From positions 1-38,246 of the forward strand of contig CAYMEJ010000004.1 of assembly GCA_964389735.1 (NCBI GenBank): a stretch of 38,246 nt of DNA. The letters are read 5' to 3'. Positions 23,685 through 32,097 of this stretch are shown piece by piece. Each line of letters begins with the position of its first letter. The first letter of the stretch is position 1. Under the pieces are notes generated by a model that was not told where the DNA came from, ran no database searches, and saw only the letters and a program-made list of their open reading frames with translations. The DNA is from JAQUVS01 sp964389735. GTDB lineage: Bacteria; Bacillota_I; Bacilli_A; RF39; UBA660. Position numbers and translations under genes: made by a program.

Positions 23685-26349
23685 TGAAATAAGAGAAATG
23701 TGGTTCAATTTTTTTGAATCAAAAGGACATAAAAAAGTAGAATCAGCACCATTAGTGCCAATTAATGATGATAGTTTACTATGGATAAATGCAGGAGTAG
23801 CACCTCTAAAAAAATATTTTGATGGAACATTAGTACCAGATAATAGAAGAATAGTAAATATTCAAAAATGTATAAGAACAAATGATATAGAAAATGTGGG
23901 ACAAACAAAAAGACATCAAACTTTCTTTGAAATGATGGGTAACTTCTCAATAGGAGATTATTTTAAAGAGGAAGCAATAGAATATGCATTTGAACTTTTA
24001 ACAAGTCCAGAATGGTTTGATATACCAGTAGAAAAATTATATGTAACTGTATATACAGAAGATAAAGAAGCTTATGATAAATGGGTAGACGTCGGATTTA
24101 TTGAAGATCATATTGTTAAATTAGATGAAAACTTCTGGGAGATAGGAGAAGGTCCATGTGGTCCAGATTCAGAATTATTCTTTGATAGAGGAGAAGAATA
24201 TGATCCAAATCATGATGCACTCGAATTATTTAAAAAAGATGAAGACCAAGAAAGATACTTAGAAATTTGGAATAATGTTTTCTCACAATTTAATTCAAAA
24301 GAAGGAGTAGAAAGAAAAGATTATAAAGAATTACCAAGTAAAAATATAGATACAGGTGCAGGTCTTGAAAGATGGGCATGTGTATTCCAAAATGTAGATA
24401 GTAATTTTGATACAGATCTATTTCAACCTATTATTAGAAATATAGAAGAAATAAGTGGAGTATTATATAATGGTGACATGCCATTTAAAGTAATAGCAGA
24501 CCATATAAGAGCAATAACTTTAGCACTATCAGATGGAGCAGTATTTGATAATGTTGGAAGAGGATACGTATTAAGAAGACTTCTAAGAAGAAGTGTTAGA
24601 ATGGGTAAAAAAATAGGTATAGATAAACCATTCATGTATAAATTAGTAGATACAGTAGTAAAAATATTAAAAGATTCTTACCCTTCTATAGTAGAAACTC
24701 AAGCTGTAGTAAAAACATTAATACTAGAAGAAGAAGAATTATTTCATAAAACTTTAGCACAAGGAGAAAGAAAATTAGCTACATTAATGGAAGCTAGTGA
24801 AAGTACTAAAGTTATTTCTGGAAGTGATGCATTTAAATTGTATGATACATATGGTTTTCCATTTGAGTTAACTCTAGAATATCTTGAAGAAAAAGGTTTT
24901 ACAACAGACAAAAAAGAATTTGATAAATATATGGAAGAACAAAAGAAATTAGCTAAGCAAAACAGAAAACAAGAAACAACTATGAATGTACAAAATGAAG
25001 CATTATTAAACTTTAAAGAACCAAGTGAATTTATATATAATAAATATTCAATTAATAGTAAAGTAATCGGATTATTTAAAGATGATAAACAAGTAGAAGA
25101 ATTATCAAAAGAAGGATATGTTATTTTAGATAAAACATGTTTCTATGGTGAAGCAGGAGGACAAGTAGGAGATACTGGTATGATTATCGGTAAAAACTTC
25201 AAAGCAAGAGTACTAGATACTATTAAATCTCCAAATAACCAAAATCTTCATAAAATTAAACTACTAGATGGTAAAATCAATATTAATGATGAAGCAAAAT
25301 GTAAAATAGATGAAGAAAGAAGAAAAAACATTCAAAATAATCACTCTTCAGTACATTTAATTCAATATGCATTAAGAACTATAATCTCTGATAAGATTCA
25401 TCAAGCAGGATCAAAAGTAGATGAAAAATCATTAAGATTTGATTTCAATTATAATGGTAAAATTCTAGATGATGAAATAATTAAAGTAGAAGATTTAGTA
25501 AACGAAATGATAATAGAGGATTTAACTACTACTACAGAAATTATGGATATTGAATCTGCTAAAAGAACGGGTGCAATGGCATTATTTAGTGAAAAATATG
25601 GTAATAATGTAAGAGTAGTAACAATTGGTAATTCAAAAGAATTATGTGGAGGTACTCATGTTACTTCAACAGGCTCAATAGAAAAATTAGCAATATCTAA
25701 CATAGAATCTAAAGGTAGCAATGTATATAGAATTGAAGCTGTAACATCAAAAGATATTGAACAAGAATTATTCAAAAAAATAAAACCTTATAATGATGAA
25801 AAAATAAAGCTTCTAATGAAAGCAAAAACAATTATTACTAATGCTAAAAAAGATGGAATTATTTTATCAATGGATATCAACATTAATAATGAAGATCCAG
25901 TTAGTTATAATGATATAGTATACGAAAAGAATGAATTAGAATATGTTCAAAATGAAGTAAAAGAATTAGAAAAGAGATATAAACAAGAAAAAGAAAAATT
26001 AGCAGTAGAAGATTTAAGTGAATATGAAGCAAATATTTCTGAAATAAACAATATTAAAACAATAATAATGAAAACTTCAAATAAAGATGTAAACATATTA
26101 AAAAATATTATTGATACACTTCTAAATAAATTAGAAAAAGGATTTATCTTTATAGCAAACACAAAAAACGATACAGTTAATTTCATATCAAGAAGTAACA
26201 CAAATATAAATGCAGGAGAATGTGTAAAAGAAGCATCTATCAAATCATTAGGTAATGGAGGCGGAAGTCCAACATTTGCCCAAGGTGGAGGTAAAACTTT
26301 AGAATACATAGATGAAATATTAGAAGACATAAAAAATAAAATTAAGTAG
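23665..26349 (+). CDS. alaS: Alanyl-tRNA synthetase
   Basis: An 894-residue synthetase with editing. The catalytic domain starts TSNEIREMWFNFFESKGHKKV, followed by PLVPINDDSLLWINAGV and NIQKCIRTNDIENVGQTKRHQTFFEMMGNFSIGDYF. GAGLERWACVFQNV and RGYVLRRLLRRSVRMG follow. The editing domain has the zinc-site pieces NNHSSVH (His near 558 and 562) and LCGGTHV (Cys and His near 663-667). The C-Ala domain ends GNGGGSPTFAQGGGK. ATG 23665 is kept, because MRKMTSNEIREM aligns with MKHLTSAEVRQM in Bacillus and AGAGGAAG lies at good spacing; ATG 23674 is a less likely alternative. Regulated by the T-box upstream. holA follows after 12 bases. Confidence 0.97.
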   Translation: MRKMTSNEIREMWFNFFESKGHKKVESAPLVPINDDSLLWINAGVAPLKKYFDGTLVPDNRRIVNIQKCIRTNDIENVGQTKRHQTFFEMMGNFSIGDYFKEEAIEYAFELLTSPEWFDIPVEKLYVTVYTEDKEAYDKWVDVGFIEDHIVKLDENFWEIGEGPCGPDSELFFDRGEEYDPNHDALELFKKDEDQERYLEIWNNVFSQFNSKEGVERKDYKELPSKNIDTGAGLERWACVFQNVDSNFDTDLFQPIIRNIEEISGVLYNGDMPFKVIADHIRAITLALSDGAVFDNVGRGYVLRRLLRRSVRMGKKIGIDKPFMYKLVDTVVKILKDSYPSIVETQAVVKTLILEEEELFHKTLAQGERKLATLMEASESTKVISGSDAFKLYDTYGFPFELTLEYLEEKGFTTDKKEFDKYMEEQKKLAKQNRKQETTMNVQNEALLNFKEPSEFIYNKYSINSKVIGLFKDDKQVEELSKEGYVILDKTCFYGEAGGQVGDTGMIIGKNFKARVLDTIKSPNNQNLHKIKLLDGKININDEAKCKIDEERRKNIQNNHSSVHLIQYALRTIISDKIHQAGSKVDEKSLRFDFNYNGKILDDEIIKVEDLVNEMIIEDLTTTTEIMDIESAKRTGAMALFSEKYGNNVRVVTIGNSKELCGGTHVTSTGSIEKLAISNIESKGSNVYRIEAVTSKDIEQELFKKIKPYNDEKIKLLMKAKTIITNAKKDGIILSMDININNEDPVSYNDIVYEKNELEYVQNEVKELEKRYKQEKEKLAVEDLSEYEANISEINNIKTIIMKTSNKDVNILKNIIDTLLNKLEKGFIFIANTKNDTVNFISRSNTNINAGECVKEASIKSLGNGGGSPTFAQGGGKTLEYIDEILEDIKNKIK

Positions 26350-26361
26350 TAGGTGATTAAT

Positions 26362-27285
26362 ATGAAATCTATTTATTTAATAGAATCAAATGATTCATTT
26401 GTAATAGAAGAAAAGATAAGTAATATTAAAAAAAATTATCAAAATGAAGAAATTGAATTAGTTAAATATGATTTAAGTAACATAAATATAGAAGTTTTAA
26501 TAGAAGATTTAGATACATATAATTTCTTTACAAATAAAAAAATAATAGTAGGTACTAATGGTGATTTTAAAACTGCTAATACTGAACAAAATATAAAAAG
26601 ATTTATTAAATATCTAAATAATCCAAGTGATACAAATATATTGATATTAGTAAATGCAAAATTTAATGAAAAAGAAGAATTAGGATTATTATTAAAAGAA
26701 AAAGCAGAAGTAATTGATACCCACATTAATATTAATCAATTAATAAAAGATCAATGTACAAATTATAATATTGATAATCGAACTATTAATTACTTAATTA
26801 CTAAGTGTAATAATGATAATGTAAAAATATTTAATGAAATAGACAAATTAAAATCATATAAATGTGATGATAAAACAATAACGATAAATGATATTGATGA
26901 AATAGTAATTAAATCATTAGATGATAATATCTTTGATTTAATTGATGCAATTGTTAAAAAAGATAAAAAAAATTCCTTTAGAATATATAAAGAATTAATA
27001 GAACATAATGAAGAACCTATTAAAATAATAATAACTTTAGCAAATAAATTTAGATTAATATATCAAGTAAAAATACTTGCAAAAAATAAAATGACTAATG
27101 AAGAAATAGGTAAAAAATTAGGTGTAAAAGAATATCCTGTTAAATTAGCAAGAGGATTAGGTTTCAATTACACAGAATCAGAAATTTTAAGTTACATAGA
27201 CAAATTAGCAGATATGGATTATAACATTAAAATAGGTAATGTATATCAAAATATAAGTTTTGAAACATTTATATTAAATATATAA
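26362..27285 (+). CDS. holA: DNA polymerase III subunit delta
   Basis: A 307-residue clamp-loader subunit of the HolA/YqeN family that opens the beta sliding clamp. The N-terminal domain starts MKSIYLIESNDSFVIEEKI; INQLIKDQCTNYNI and NDNVKIFNEIDKLKSYK lie in the degenerate AAA+ part. The C-terminal domain has DDNIFDLIDAIVKKDKKNSFRIYKELIEHNEEPIKIIITLANKFRLIYQVKIL, the collar signature of the family. ATG 26362 has TAGGTGATTAAT; the GTG at 26353 is inside that site. It is the last gene of the T-box operon. In Bacillus yqeN stands close to rpsT; here rpsT is 10 kb away. Confidence 0.9.
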   Translation: MKSIYLIESNDSFVIEEKISNIKKNYQNEEIELVKYDLSNINIEVLIEDLDTYNFFTNKKIIVGTNGDFKTANTEQNIKRFIKYLNNPSDTNILILVNAKFNEKEELGLLLKEKAEVIDTHININQLIKDQCTNYNIDNRTINYLITKCNNDNVKIFNEIDKLKSYKCDDKTITINDIDEIVIKSLDDNIFDLIDAIVKKDKKNSFRIYKELIEHNEEPIKIIITLANKFRLIYQVKILAKNKMTNEEIGKKLGVKEYPVKLARGLGFNYTESEILSYIDKLADMDYNIKIGNVYQNISFETFILNI

Positions 27286-27288
27286 TAA

Positions 27289-27316
27289 AAAAGACTGTTA
27301 GAAAATAACAGTCTTT
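27289..27316. terminator. Bidirectional terminator between holA and rnhC
   Basis: AAAGACTGTTA (27290-27300) pairs with TAACAGTCTTT (27306-27316), loop GAAAA, 11 perfect pairs. The - strand side has the better T-run (TCTTTTTTATTA), so rnhC is the main client; its stop codon is in the stem. Confidence 0.82.
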
Positions 27317-28206
27317 AATATTCTTTCAGTATTTTTGAAATTTAACTTAGCAATTTCTTTTAATTTATCTTCACCATGCTTATCTACTATTTCTTGCCCA
27401 ATAGAATCAACATTACTACCAGCACCTTTAGGTAAAGGCATATGTAATGAATCAGATAGTTTATCAAATTCCTTTAAGAATAAATATCTACTAATTATTG
27501 AAGCACATGCAACAGCTAAATTCTTATCTTCTGCTTTAGTCATAAAAGTAATATTCCTTTGAATAAAATTAGAATCCTTAATATAGTCATAATATCTTTG
27601 TTCTCTAGCAAATTCATCTACTATTATATAGTCATAAATAGGTTTTTCTTCATTAATTAATTGATATAAAACCTTATTATGTAAAATAGCTTTTATCTTA
27701 TTCATATTATTATCATTACCATGTTTTTCATTATATTCAGGATTATTTAATATAATGCTTCTATATTTTACTTTTTTAGTAATAGAAGGAGCAATTTTTA
27801 ATATAACATTATCATCAATCTTTTTGCTGTCACCAACACCTAATTTTTTTAAATATTCAACATCATCCTTATTAACATAAGTAGCAGTAACAACAATAGG
27901 ACCAAAATAATCACCAGTTCCAACCTCATCAGATCCAACACTAGAACAATAATAATATTTATTTAGTTCTTCCTTATATTCCTCTTTATTTAGGCTTTGT
28001 CCATCCATTTCTAGCCACATAGTAGCATCAACATCAGCACTTACACCTTGAAACATAATTTTACCAGATTCATACATAGTAATAACAGTATCTTCTTCTT
28101 CAGCTTGAAAAACCACATATTGAATCTCTTTATCTCTTTTTTTATCTTTATAATAATCTATCATTTTTTTACGAGTTTCATCACTAACTTTTATAACAAC
28201 GTTCAT
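27298..28206 (-). CDS. rnhC: Ribonuclease HIII
   Basis: A 302-residue enzyme that cleaves RNA in RNA-DNA hybrids. An N-terminal TBP-like substrate-binding domain (about 1-80, with ITMYESGKIMFQG) marks RNase HIII. The catalytic domain opens SSVGSDEVGTGDYFGP with Asp93 and Glu94. Further acids are in DYIIVDEFA and TKAEDKNLAVACASIISRYLFL. PLPKGAGSNVD is family specific. ATG 28206 has AAAGGAGC upstream and an extended -10 (TGGTATAAT on the - strand, TATAAT 28245-28240). The rnhC-cvpA divergent layout is also found in Bacillus. Confidence 0.95.
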   Translation of the reverse strand: MNVVIKVSDETRKKMIDYYKDKKRDKEIQYVVFQAEEEDTVITMYESGKIMFQGVSADVDATMWLEMDGQSLNKEEYKEELNKYYYCSSVGSDEVGTGDYFGPIVVTATYVNKDDVEYLKKLGVGDSKKIDDNVILKIAPSITKKVKYRSIILNNPEYNEKHGNDNNMNKIKAILHNKVLYQLINEEKPIYDYIIVDEFAREQRYYDYIKDSNFIQRNITFMTKAEDKNLAVACASIISRYLFLKEFDKLSDSLHMPLPKGAGSNVDSIGQEIVDKHGEDKLKEIAKLNFKNTERILKTVIF

Positions 28207-28248
28207 TAAAATGCTCCTTTCAAATATGTATTTTAATTTATTATACCA

Positions 28249-28276
28249 TTGATTTAAACAAAAATAAATGTATAAT
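28249..28276 (+). promoter_or_regulatory. Promoter of the HExxH gene
   Basis: TTGATT (28249-28254), 16 bases, TATAAT (28271-28276). It is divergent from the rnhC promoter in the same 91-base gap. Confidence 0.65.
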
Positions 28277-28297
28277 AATATAAATGGAAGTGATAAA

Positions 28298-29356
28298 ATG
28301 GAAAAAATATATGAAGAATTAAATCAACATTTAAGAGAATACATTCAAGATGCAGAACAAACAGATCTTTTCTTTTTAGTCAATATTCCAGTATTTTATG
28401 AATTAGTAAAGAATATAGATATAAATGATATAACATTGACAGATATTGAAGTCTTAGATGAATGTGAAGGAAATAATACATTAGAATTCACCAAAGACTT
28501 TTTATGTTATTTAAATCCAAAATATAAAAAAATTTTTAATAATGCTTTTGATAATGGAATAATAGATTTTTACGACGAAGAAGATGTAGATAACAATATA
28601 GAATTTAATACTATAAAAATAGAATATTATGATGAAGAAAAAAGAACTCAATTACAAGATGAATTTAAAGATGTAGATTTATCAGCATATTCCTTCAAAA
28701 AAGAATATATAAAATGTTTAATGAATTATTCTTTAAGAGATTCTCAAAGATTTATACACGAAATTATGCATCATATCAATTATCCAATTGATGATTTATC
28801 ATCTACTGGTAGAAAAACATTTAGTGAAACAATTTCAATAATTGCAGAAACTTTTTATTTAGAATGGTTAGAAAAAGAAACTGATGTAAGTAAAGAAATG
28901 CTAAATGAATATAAAAAAGCAAGAATTTTTGATACAATTTCATGCATAGAATGTTTAAGAGAACAATTACCTATAATTCAAACATCACTTAACTTAGATA
29001 AAGTAGATTATGAAAATTATAAATATTACATGATGATTGATAATGAAGATTATTTAACAAAAGAAGAATATGATGAAAATTGTAATAATTTTTTAGAAGA
29101 TATTAAATCAAATAATGCAGTACACACAAGTATATATGTACATTATTTATTAGGAACTTCAATAACAAGTTACCTTATTAATAATAAAAATCATAAAAAA
29201 AGAATTAAAGAAATTATTAACTATCTAAATGATAATATTAATGAAATGAATGAATATATGGTATTCGAAAAATTAGGAATGTTACCATTAGAAAATATAA
29301 ATGATAGTTTAAGTAAAATACTTCAAAAAACACTTAATAAATATAAAAATAATTGA
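28298..29356 (+). CDS. Putative zinc metallopeptidase (HExxH), unknown family
   Basis: A 352-residue cytoplasmic protein that I do not recognise. It carries HEIMH at 154-158 in RFIHEIMHHINYP, and Glu177 in FSETISIIAETF follows exactly 18 residues after the second His. HExxH-x18-E is the zinc-site spacing of several gluzincins. Glu184 is an alternative third ligand. Around it the chain is mostly helical, with a KDFLCYLNPKYKKIFNNAF block before and VHYLLGTSITSYLI after the site. These faintly recall M3 oligopeptidases, but the protein is about half their length. No signal peptide is seen. ATG 28298 has GGAAGTGATAAA; an upstream in-frame ATG overlaps the -10. It stands alone between rnhC and cvpA, where Bacillus has zapA. 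Confidence 0.7.
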   Translation: MEKIYEELNQHLREYIQDAEQTDLFFLVNIPVFYELVKNIDINDITLTDIEVLDECEGNNTLEFTKDFLCYLNPKYKKIFNNAFDNGIIDFYDEEDVDNNIEFNTIKIEYYDEEKRTQLQDEFKDVDLSAYSFKKEYIKCLMNYSLRDSQRFIHEIMHHINYPIDDLSSTGRKTFSETISIIAETFYLEWLEKETDVSKEMLNEYKKARIFDTISCIECLREQLPIIQTSLNLDKVDYENYKYYMMIDNEDYLTKEEYDENCNNFLEDIKSNNAVHTSIYVHYLLGTSITSYLINNKNHKKRIKEIINYLNDNINEMNEYMVFEKLGMLPLENINDSLSKILQKTLNKYKNN

Positions 29357-29381
29357 AATATATTTTATTTAAAGATATAAT
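29353..29381 (+). promoter_or_regulatory. Promoter of cvpA-trxA
   Basis: TTGAAA (29353-29358), 17 bases, TATAAT (29376-29381): a very good housekeeping promoter, partly inside the end of the preceding gene. Confidence 0.75.
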
Positions 29382-29408
29382 ATAATTATAATAAAGGAGT
29401 ATATAATT

Positions 29409-30134
29409 ATGGATTTATCAAATGTAATAGATATAGCAATCATATTATTTTTAATAATGTCAGGTATAATAGGTTTTAAAAGAGGAATACTAAGACAAGG
29501 AATAGGTGCAATAGGTACAATATTAATATTCATATTAGCATGGAATCTAAAAAATCCTATTGGAAATTTTTTAAGTTTAAATTTACCATTCTTTAGTTTT
29601 GGAGGAATATTTAAAGGAGTAACATCATTAAATATTATACTTTACCAATTAATAGCATTCTTAATAGTAATAGCAATATTAGAAATAATATTTAATGTAA
29701 TATTAAATATTACAGGTATAATAGAAAAAATATTAAAATATACAATAGTATTAGGAATACCATCTAAATTATTAGGATTAGTATTTGGTTTACTTGAAGG
29801 TTATATTATTATATTTGTAGCACTTTTCTTCTTAAATCAACCAGCATTTAATATAGATGTAGTAAACAATTCTAAACTAACACCAAAAATATTAAATTCA
29901 TCAATATTCTTATCAAAAGGAACTGAAAGTGTAAATAATACTATTAATGATATTTTTGATTTAACAGAAAAATATAAAAATACAAAAAACGATAATGATT
30001 TTAATAAAGAAGCTATAGATACAATGTTAAAATACAATGTAGTAGAAGTAAAACAAATAGATAAATTAATTGAAAAAGACAAAATAAAAGTAATAGGAAT
30101 AAATACTATTTTAAATAAATATAGAAAGGACTAA
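29409..30134 (+). CDS. cvpA: CvpA family membrane protein
   Basis: A 241-residue protein with four predicted membrane helices (about 5-22, 30-47, 78-103 and 118-142), followed by a soluble C-terminal part. The start LSNVIDIAIILFLIMSGIIGFKRG and the fold-wide glycine pattern GFKRGILRQGIGAIGTI are typical of CvpA/YshB proteins. The family is named for colicin V production, but its molecular role is unresolved; links to cell envelope and biofilm are reported elsewhere. ATG 29409 follows AAAGGAG. Its stop is 2 bases before trxA, whose ribosome site is inside its end, so they form an operon. The order rnhC(-)/cvpA(+) matches Bacillus. Confidence 0.85.
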   Translation: MDLSNVIDIAIILFLIMSGIIGFKRGILRQGIGAIGTILIFILAWNLKNPIGNFLSLNLPFFSFGGIFKGVTSLNIILYQLIAFLIVIAILEIIFNVILNITGIIEKILKYTIVLGIPSKLLGLVFGLLEGYIIIFVALFFLNQPAFNIDVVNNSKLTPKILNSSIFLSKGTESVNNTINDIFDLTEKYKNTKNDNDFNKEAIDTMLKYNVVEVKQIDKLIEKDKIKVIGINTILNKYRKD

Positions 30135-30136
30135 TT

Positions 30137-30439
30137 ATGATTATAGAAATAACTAATCAAAATTTTAAAGAAGAAATAAATAATGAATTTGTACTTGTAG
30201 ACTTTTTTGCAACATGGTGTGGTCCTTGTAAAATGATGCATCCAATAGTAGAAAATATAACAAAAGAATTGAATATTAAAACTTTACTAGTAGATGTTGA
30301 TGAATTTGAAAACTTAAGAAAAGAATATAATATATCTATAGTTCCAACATTTATAATATTTAAAAATGGTTTACCAGTAGCAAAGCGTAGTGGTTATATA
30401 GAAAAAGAAGAATTAACTGAATGGGTAGCAAATAATTAA
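30137..30439 (+). CDS. trxA: Thioredoxin
   Basis: A 100-residue cytoplasmic disulfide reductant. VDFFATWCGPCKMMHP holds the active-site pair Cys28 and Cys31 with the classic WCGPC. VDVDEFENLRKEY, the cis-proline in IVPTFIIFKNG and the late glycine in RSGYIEKEE are all in place. Length is normal. It probably serves ribonucleotide reductase and repair of oxidised proteins. In Bacillus trxA lies just before uvrC; here two unrelated genes stand between them. It ends at a shared terminator. Confidence 0.95.
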   Translation: MIIEITNQNFKEEINNEFVLVDFFATWCGPCKMMHPIVENITKELNIKTLLVDVDEFENLRKEYNISIVPTFIIFKNGLPVAKRSGYIEKEELTEWVANN

Positions 30440-30463
30440 GAGGATAATTAAATTATCCTCTTT
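30438..30463. terminator. Bidirectional terminator between trxA and the YigZ-family gene
   Basis: AAGAGGATAA (30438-30447) pairs with TTATCCTCTT (30453-30462), loop TTAAA. The trxA stop overlaps the left arm and the stop of the - strand gene is at the right arm. Confidence 0.8.
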
Positions 30464-31028
30464 CTATTTTTATTTCTTCTATTATTTTATAATTATAACC
30501 ATTTAATATATTAATAGAATCCTTATCAATTAGTAATTCATAAATAACATTATCATTATATGTTTTATTGCTAATAATATAATCTTTTAATAAATAATCA
30601 ACTTTTTTAATATCTTCATACGATAATTCTAATAACACTCTATAACCATCGATTAATTGTACTATATTAGCTATTTTTAATGCATCTCTAGCACTTTTAG
30701 CATAATTTCTAACTAATCCACCAGCACCAAGTTTAATACCTCCAAAATACCTAATAACAACACATAATATATTATTTAAATCATTCTTATTTAATATTTC
30801 CATAATAGGAGCTCCCGCTGTACCACCAGGTTCACCATCATCACTAGATTTTTTATTGTCATTAACTATATAAGCATAACAATAATGAGTAGCATCCTTA
30901 TATCTATCTTTAATATTTCTTAATATATCTTCTACATCTGATACCGAATTAATTTTATATAAACAACTAATAAATATAGATTTCTTAATTTCAAATTTAT
31001 ATATAACATTTTCCTTAATAGTATTCAT
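30453..31028 (-). CDS. YigZ/IMPACT family protein
   Basis: A 191-residue protein of the YigZ/YvyE/IMPACT family. The N-terminal UPF0029 domain has EIKKSIFISCLYKI, ATHYCYAYIV, the signature SSDDGEPGGTAGAPIMEIL and VVIRYFGGIKLGAGGLVRNYAKSA. The C-terminal domain is a short ferredoxin-like (DUF1949) fold. In eukaryotes IMPACT regulates GCN2 on the ribosome; the bacterial role is not settled. The start is ATG 31028 with GGTGAAGAAA; the GTG at 31040 lies in that site. The gene is divergent from an unrecognised 314-aa protein gene. Confidence 0.92.
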   Translation of the reverse strand: MNTIKENVIYKFEIKKSIFISCLYKINSVSDVEDILRNIKDRYKDATHYCYAYIVNDNKKSSDDGEPGGTAGAPIMEILNKNDLNNILCVVIRYFGGIKLGAGGLVRNYAKSARDALKIANIVQLIDGYRVLLELSYEDIKKVDYLLKDYIISNKTYNDNVIYELLIDKDSINILNGYNYKIIEEIKIERG

Positions 31029-31110
31029 TTTCTTCACCAATAATATTATATAATAATACTTCCATTTTTTCCAGTTATGTGTTATTATAACAAGAAAAAA
31101 AGGTGATATT

Positions 31111-32055
31111 ATGAAAACTACTAATAATTATCAAATAATTGACGATATAATTCAATATGACGAAACTATGTATGAATTATACTTAAAATTAGCAGAATTG
31201 GAAAATAATAACCAAAAAAATAGTAAAGAATATAATGAAACAATAGAATTAATAATATATGTATTACAAACAGAAAATAAAAAATATAATATAATTCAAA
31301 ATATGAATATAGAAAAAATATTAGAAATTAGAAGATACATAATTCAAAAATATGAAATATATACTAAAGAAACAACCATAGATACAATAATGGATGGTGA
31401 TGAAAAAACTTATTCATTTATGAGAGCATATTCCTATTTAAATAGTATTCTAGATAGAAAAGATAGTGAAATTGATTATTTTGAAAGTGGAGATGATTCA
31501 ATAGAAATAGGAATGAATATTGCAGAAGCAGTAAATCAAACAGTAGAACTATTACTCATAAAAAATATAGAAAAGTTAATATCAAAAGAAAAATATATTC
31601 CATTAAAAGAACAATTAGTAAGAGAAAAATATAGTGCAATATTTATAGATAAAACCCTAGAAAACAAAATATTATATTATAAATTTGATTTATCAAAAAT
31701 TGAAGCAATTTTTAGTAAAAATACATTAAAATTCAATAATATTGATGAAGATAACTATTTATTATATTTAAATGAAACAGGAAAGATATATTTAAAAGAA
31801 GAATTATCTACTTTGCTTAAAATAAATGATGAATATTATAATGAAGCCCAAGGTTTAAGAGATGCTAAAATGGTATGTGCACTTTTACAAGCATCATTTG
31901 ATATGATTAGTGAAAATGAATATTTAGAAACAGCAAATTATACTTATCATGAAATTATAGAAGATCAAGAATATTTAAGTAAAAAACCAACAAGTAAAAA
32001 CAGCGAAAAATTAATAGAAAATGCATTTAAAGAAAAAAGACTAAAATATAGATAA
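31111..32055 (+). CDS. Hypothetical helical protein, unknown function
   Basis: A 314-residue cytoplasmic protein that I do not recognise. It lacks signal peptide, membrane helix, cysteine motifs and known catalytic signatures. Most of it should be helical, with acidic and lysine-rich stretches. Blocks that might be conserved are KTYSFMRAYSYLNSILDRKDSEIDYFE (about 95-120), IEIGMNIAEAVNQTVELL (about 130-147) and EAQGLRDAKMVCALLQASFDMI (about 248-270). The regular ribosome site AAGGTGATATT precedes ATG 31111, and the codon use is like its neighbours, so it is a real gene. Its end forms the left arm of a terminator, so it is separated from uvrC, yet uvrC begins 42 bases later. Confidence 0.7.
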   Translation: MKTTNNYQIIDDIIQYDETMYELYLKLAELENNNQKNSKEYNETIELIIYVLQTENKKYNIIQNMNIEKILEIRRYIIQKYEIYTKETTIDTIMDGDEKTYSFMRAYSYLNSILDRKDSEIDYFESGDDSIEIGMNIAEAVNQTVELLLIKNIEKLISKEKYIPLKEQLVREKYSAIFIDKTLENKILYYKFDLSKIEAIFSKNTLKFNNIDEDNYLLYLNETGKIYLKEELSTLLKINDEYYNEAQGLRDAKMVCALLQASFDMISENEYLETANYTYHEIIEDQEYLSKKPTSKNSEKLIENAFKEKRLKYR

Positions 32056-32069
32056 TTTAGTCTTTTTTT
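32033..32069 (+). terminator. Terminator at the end of the 314-aa gene
   Basis: AAAAAAGACTAAA (32033-32045) pairs with TTTAGTCTTTTTT (32056-32068), giving 13 A/T-rich pairs and ending in seven T. The stop codon lies between the arms. Confidence 0.82.
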
Positions 32070-32097
32070 GATATACTTTATTAATGGAGGTTTAGTT

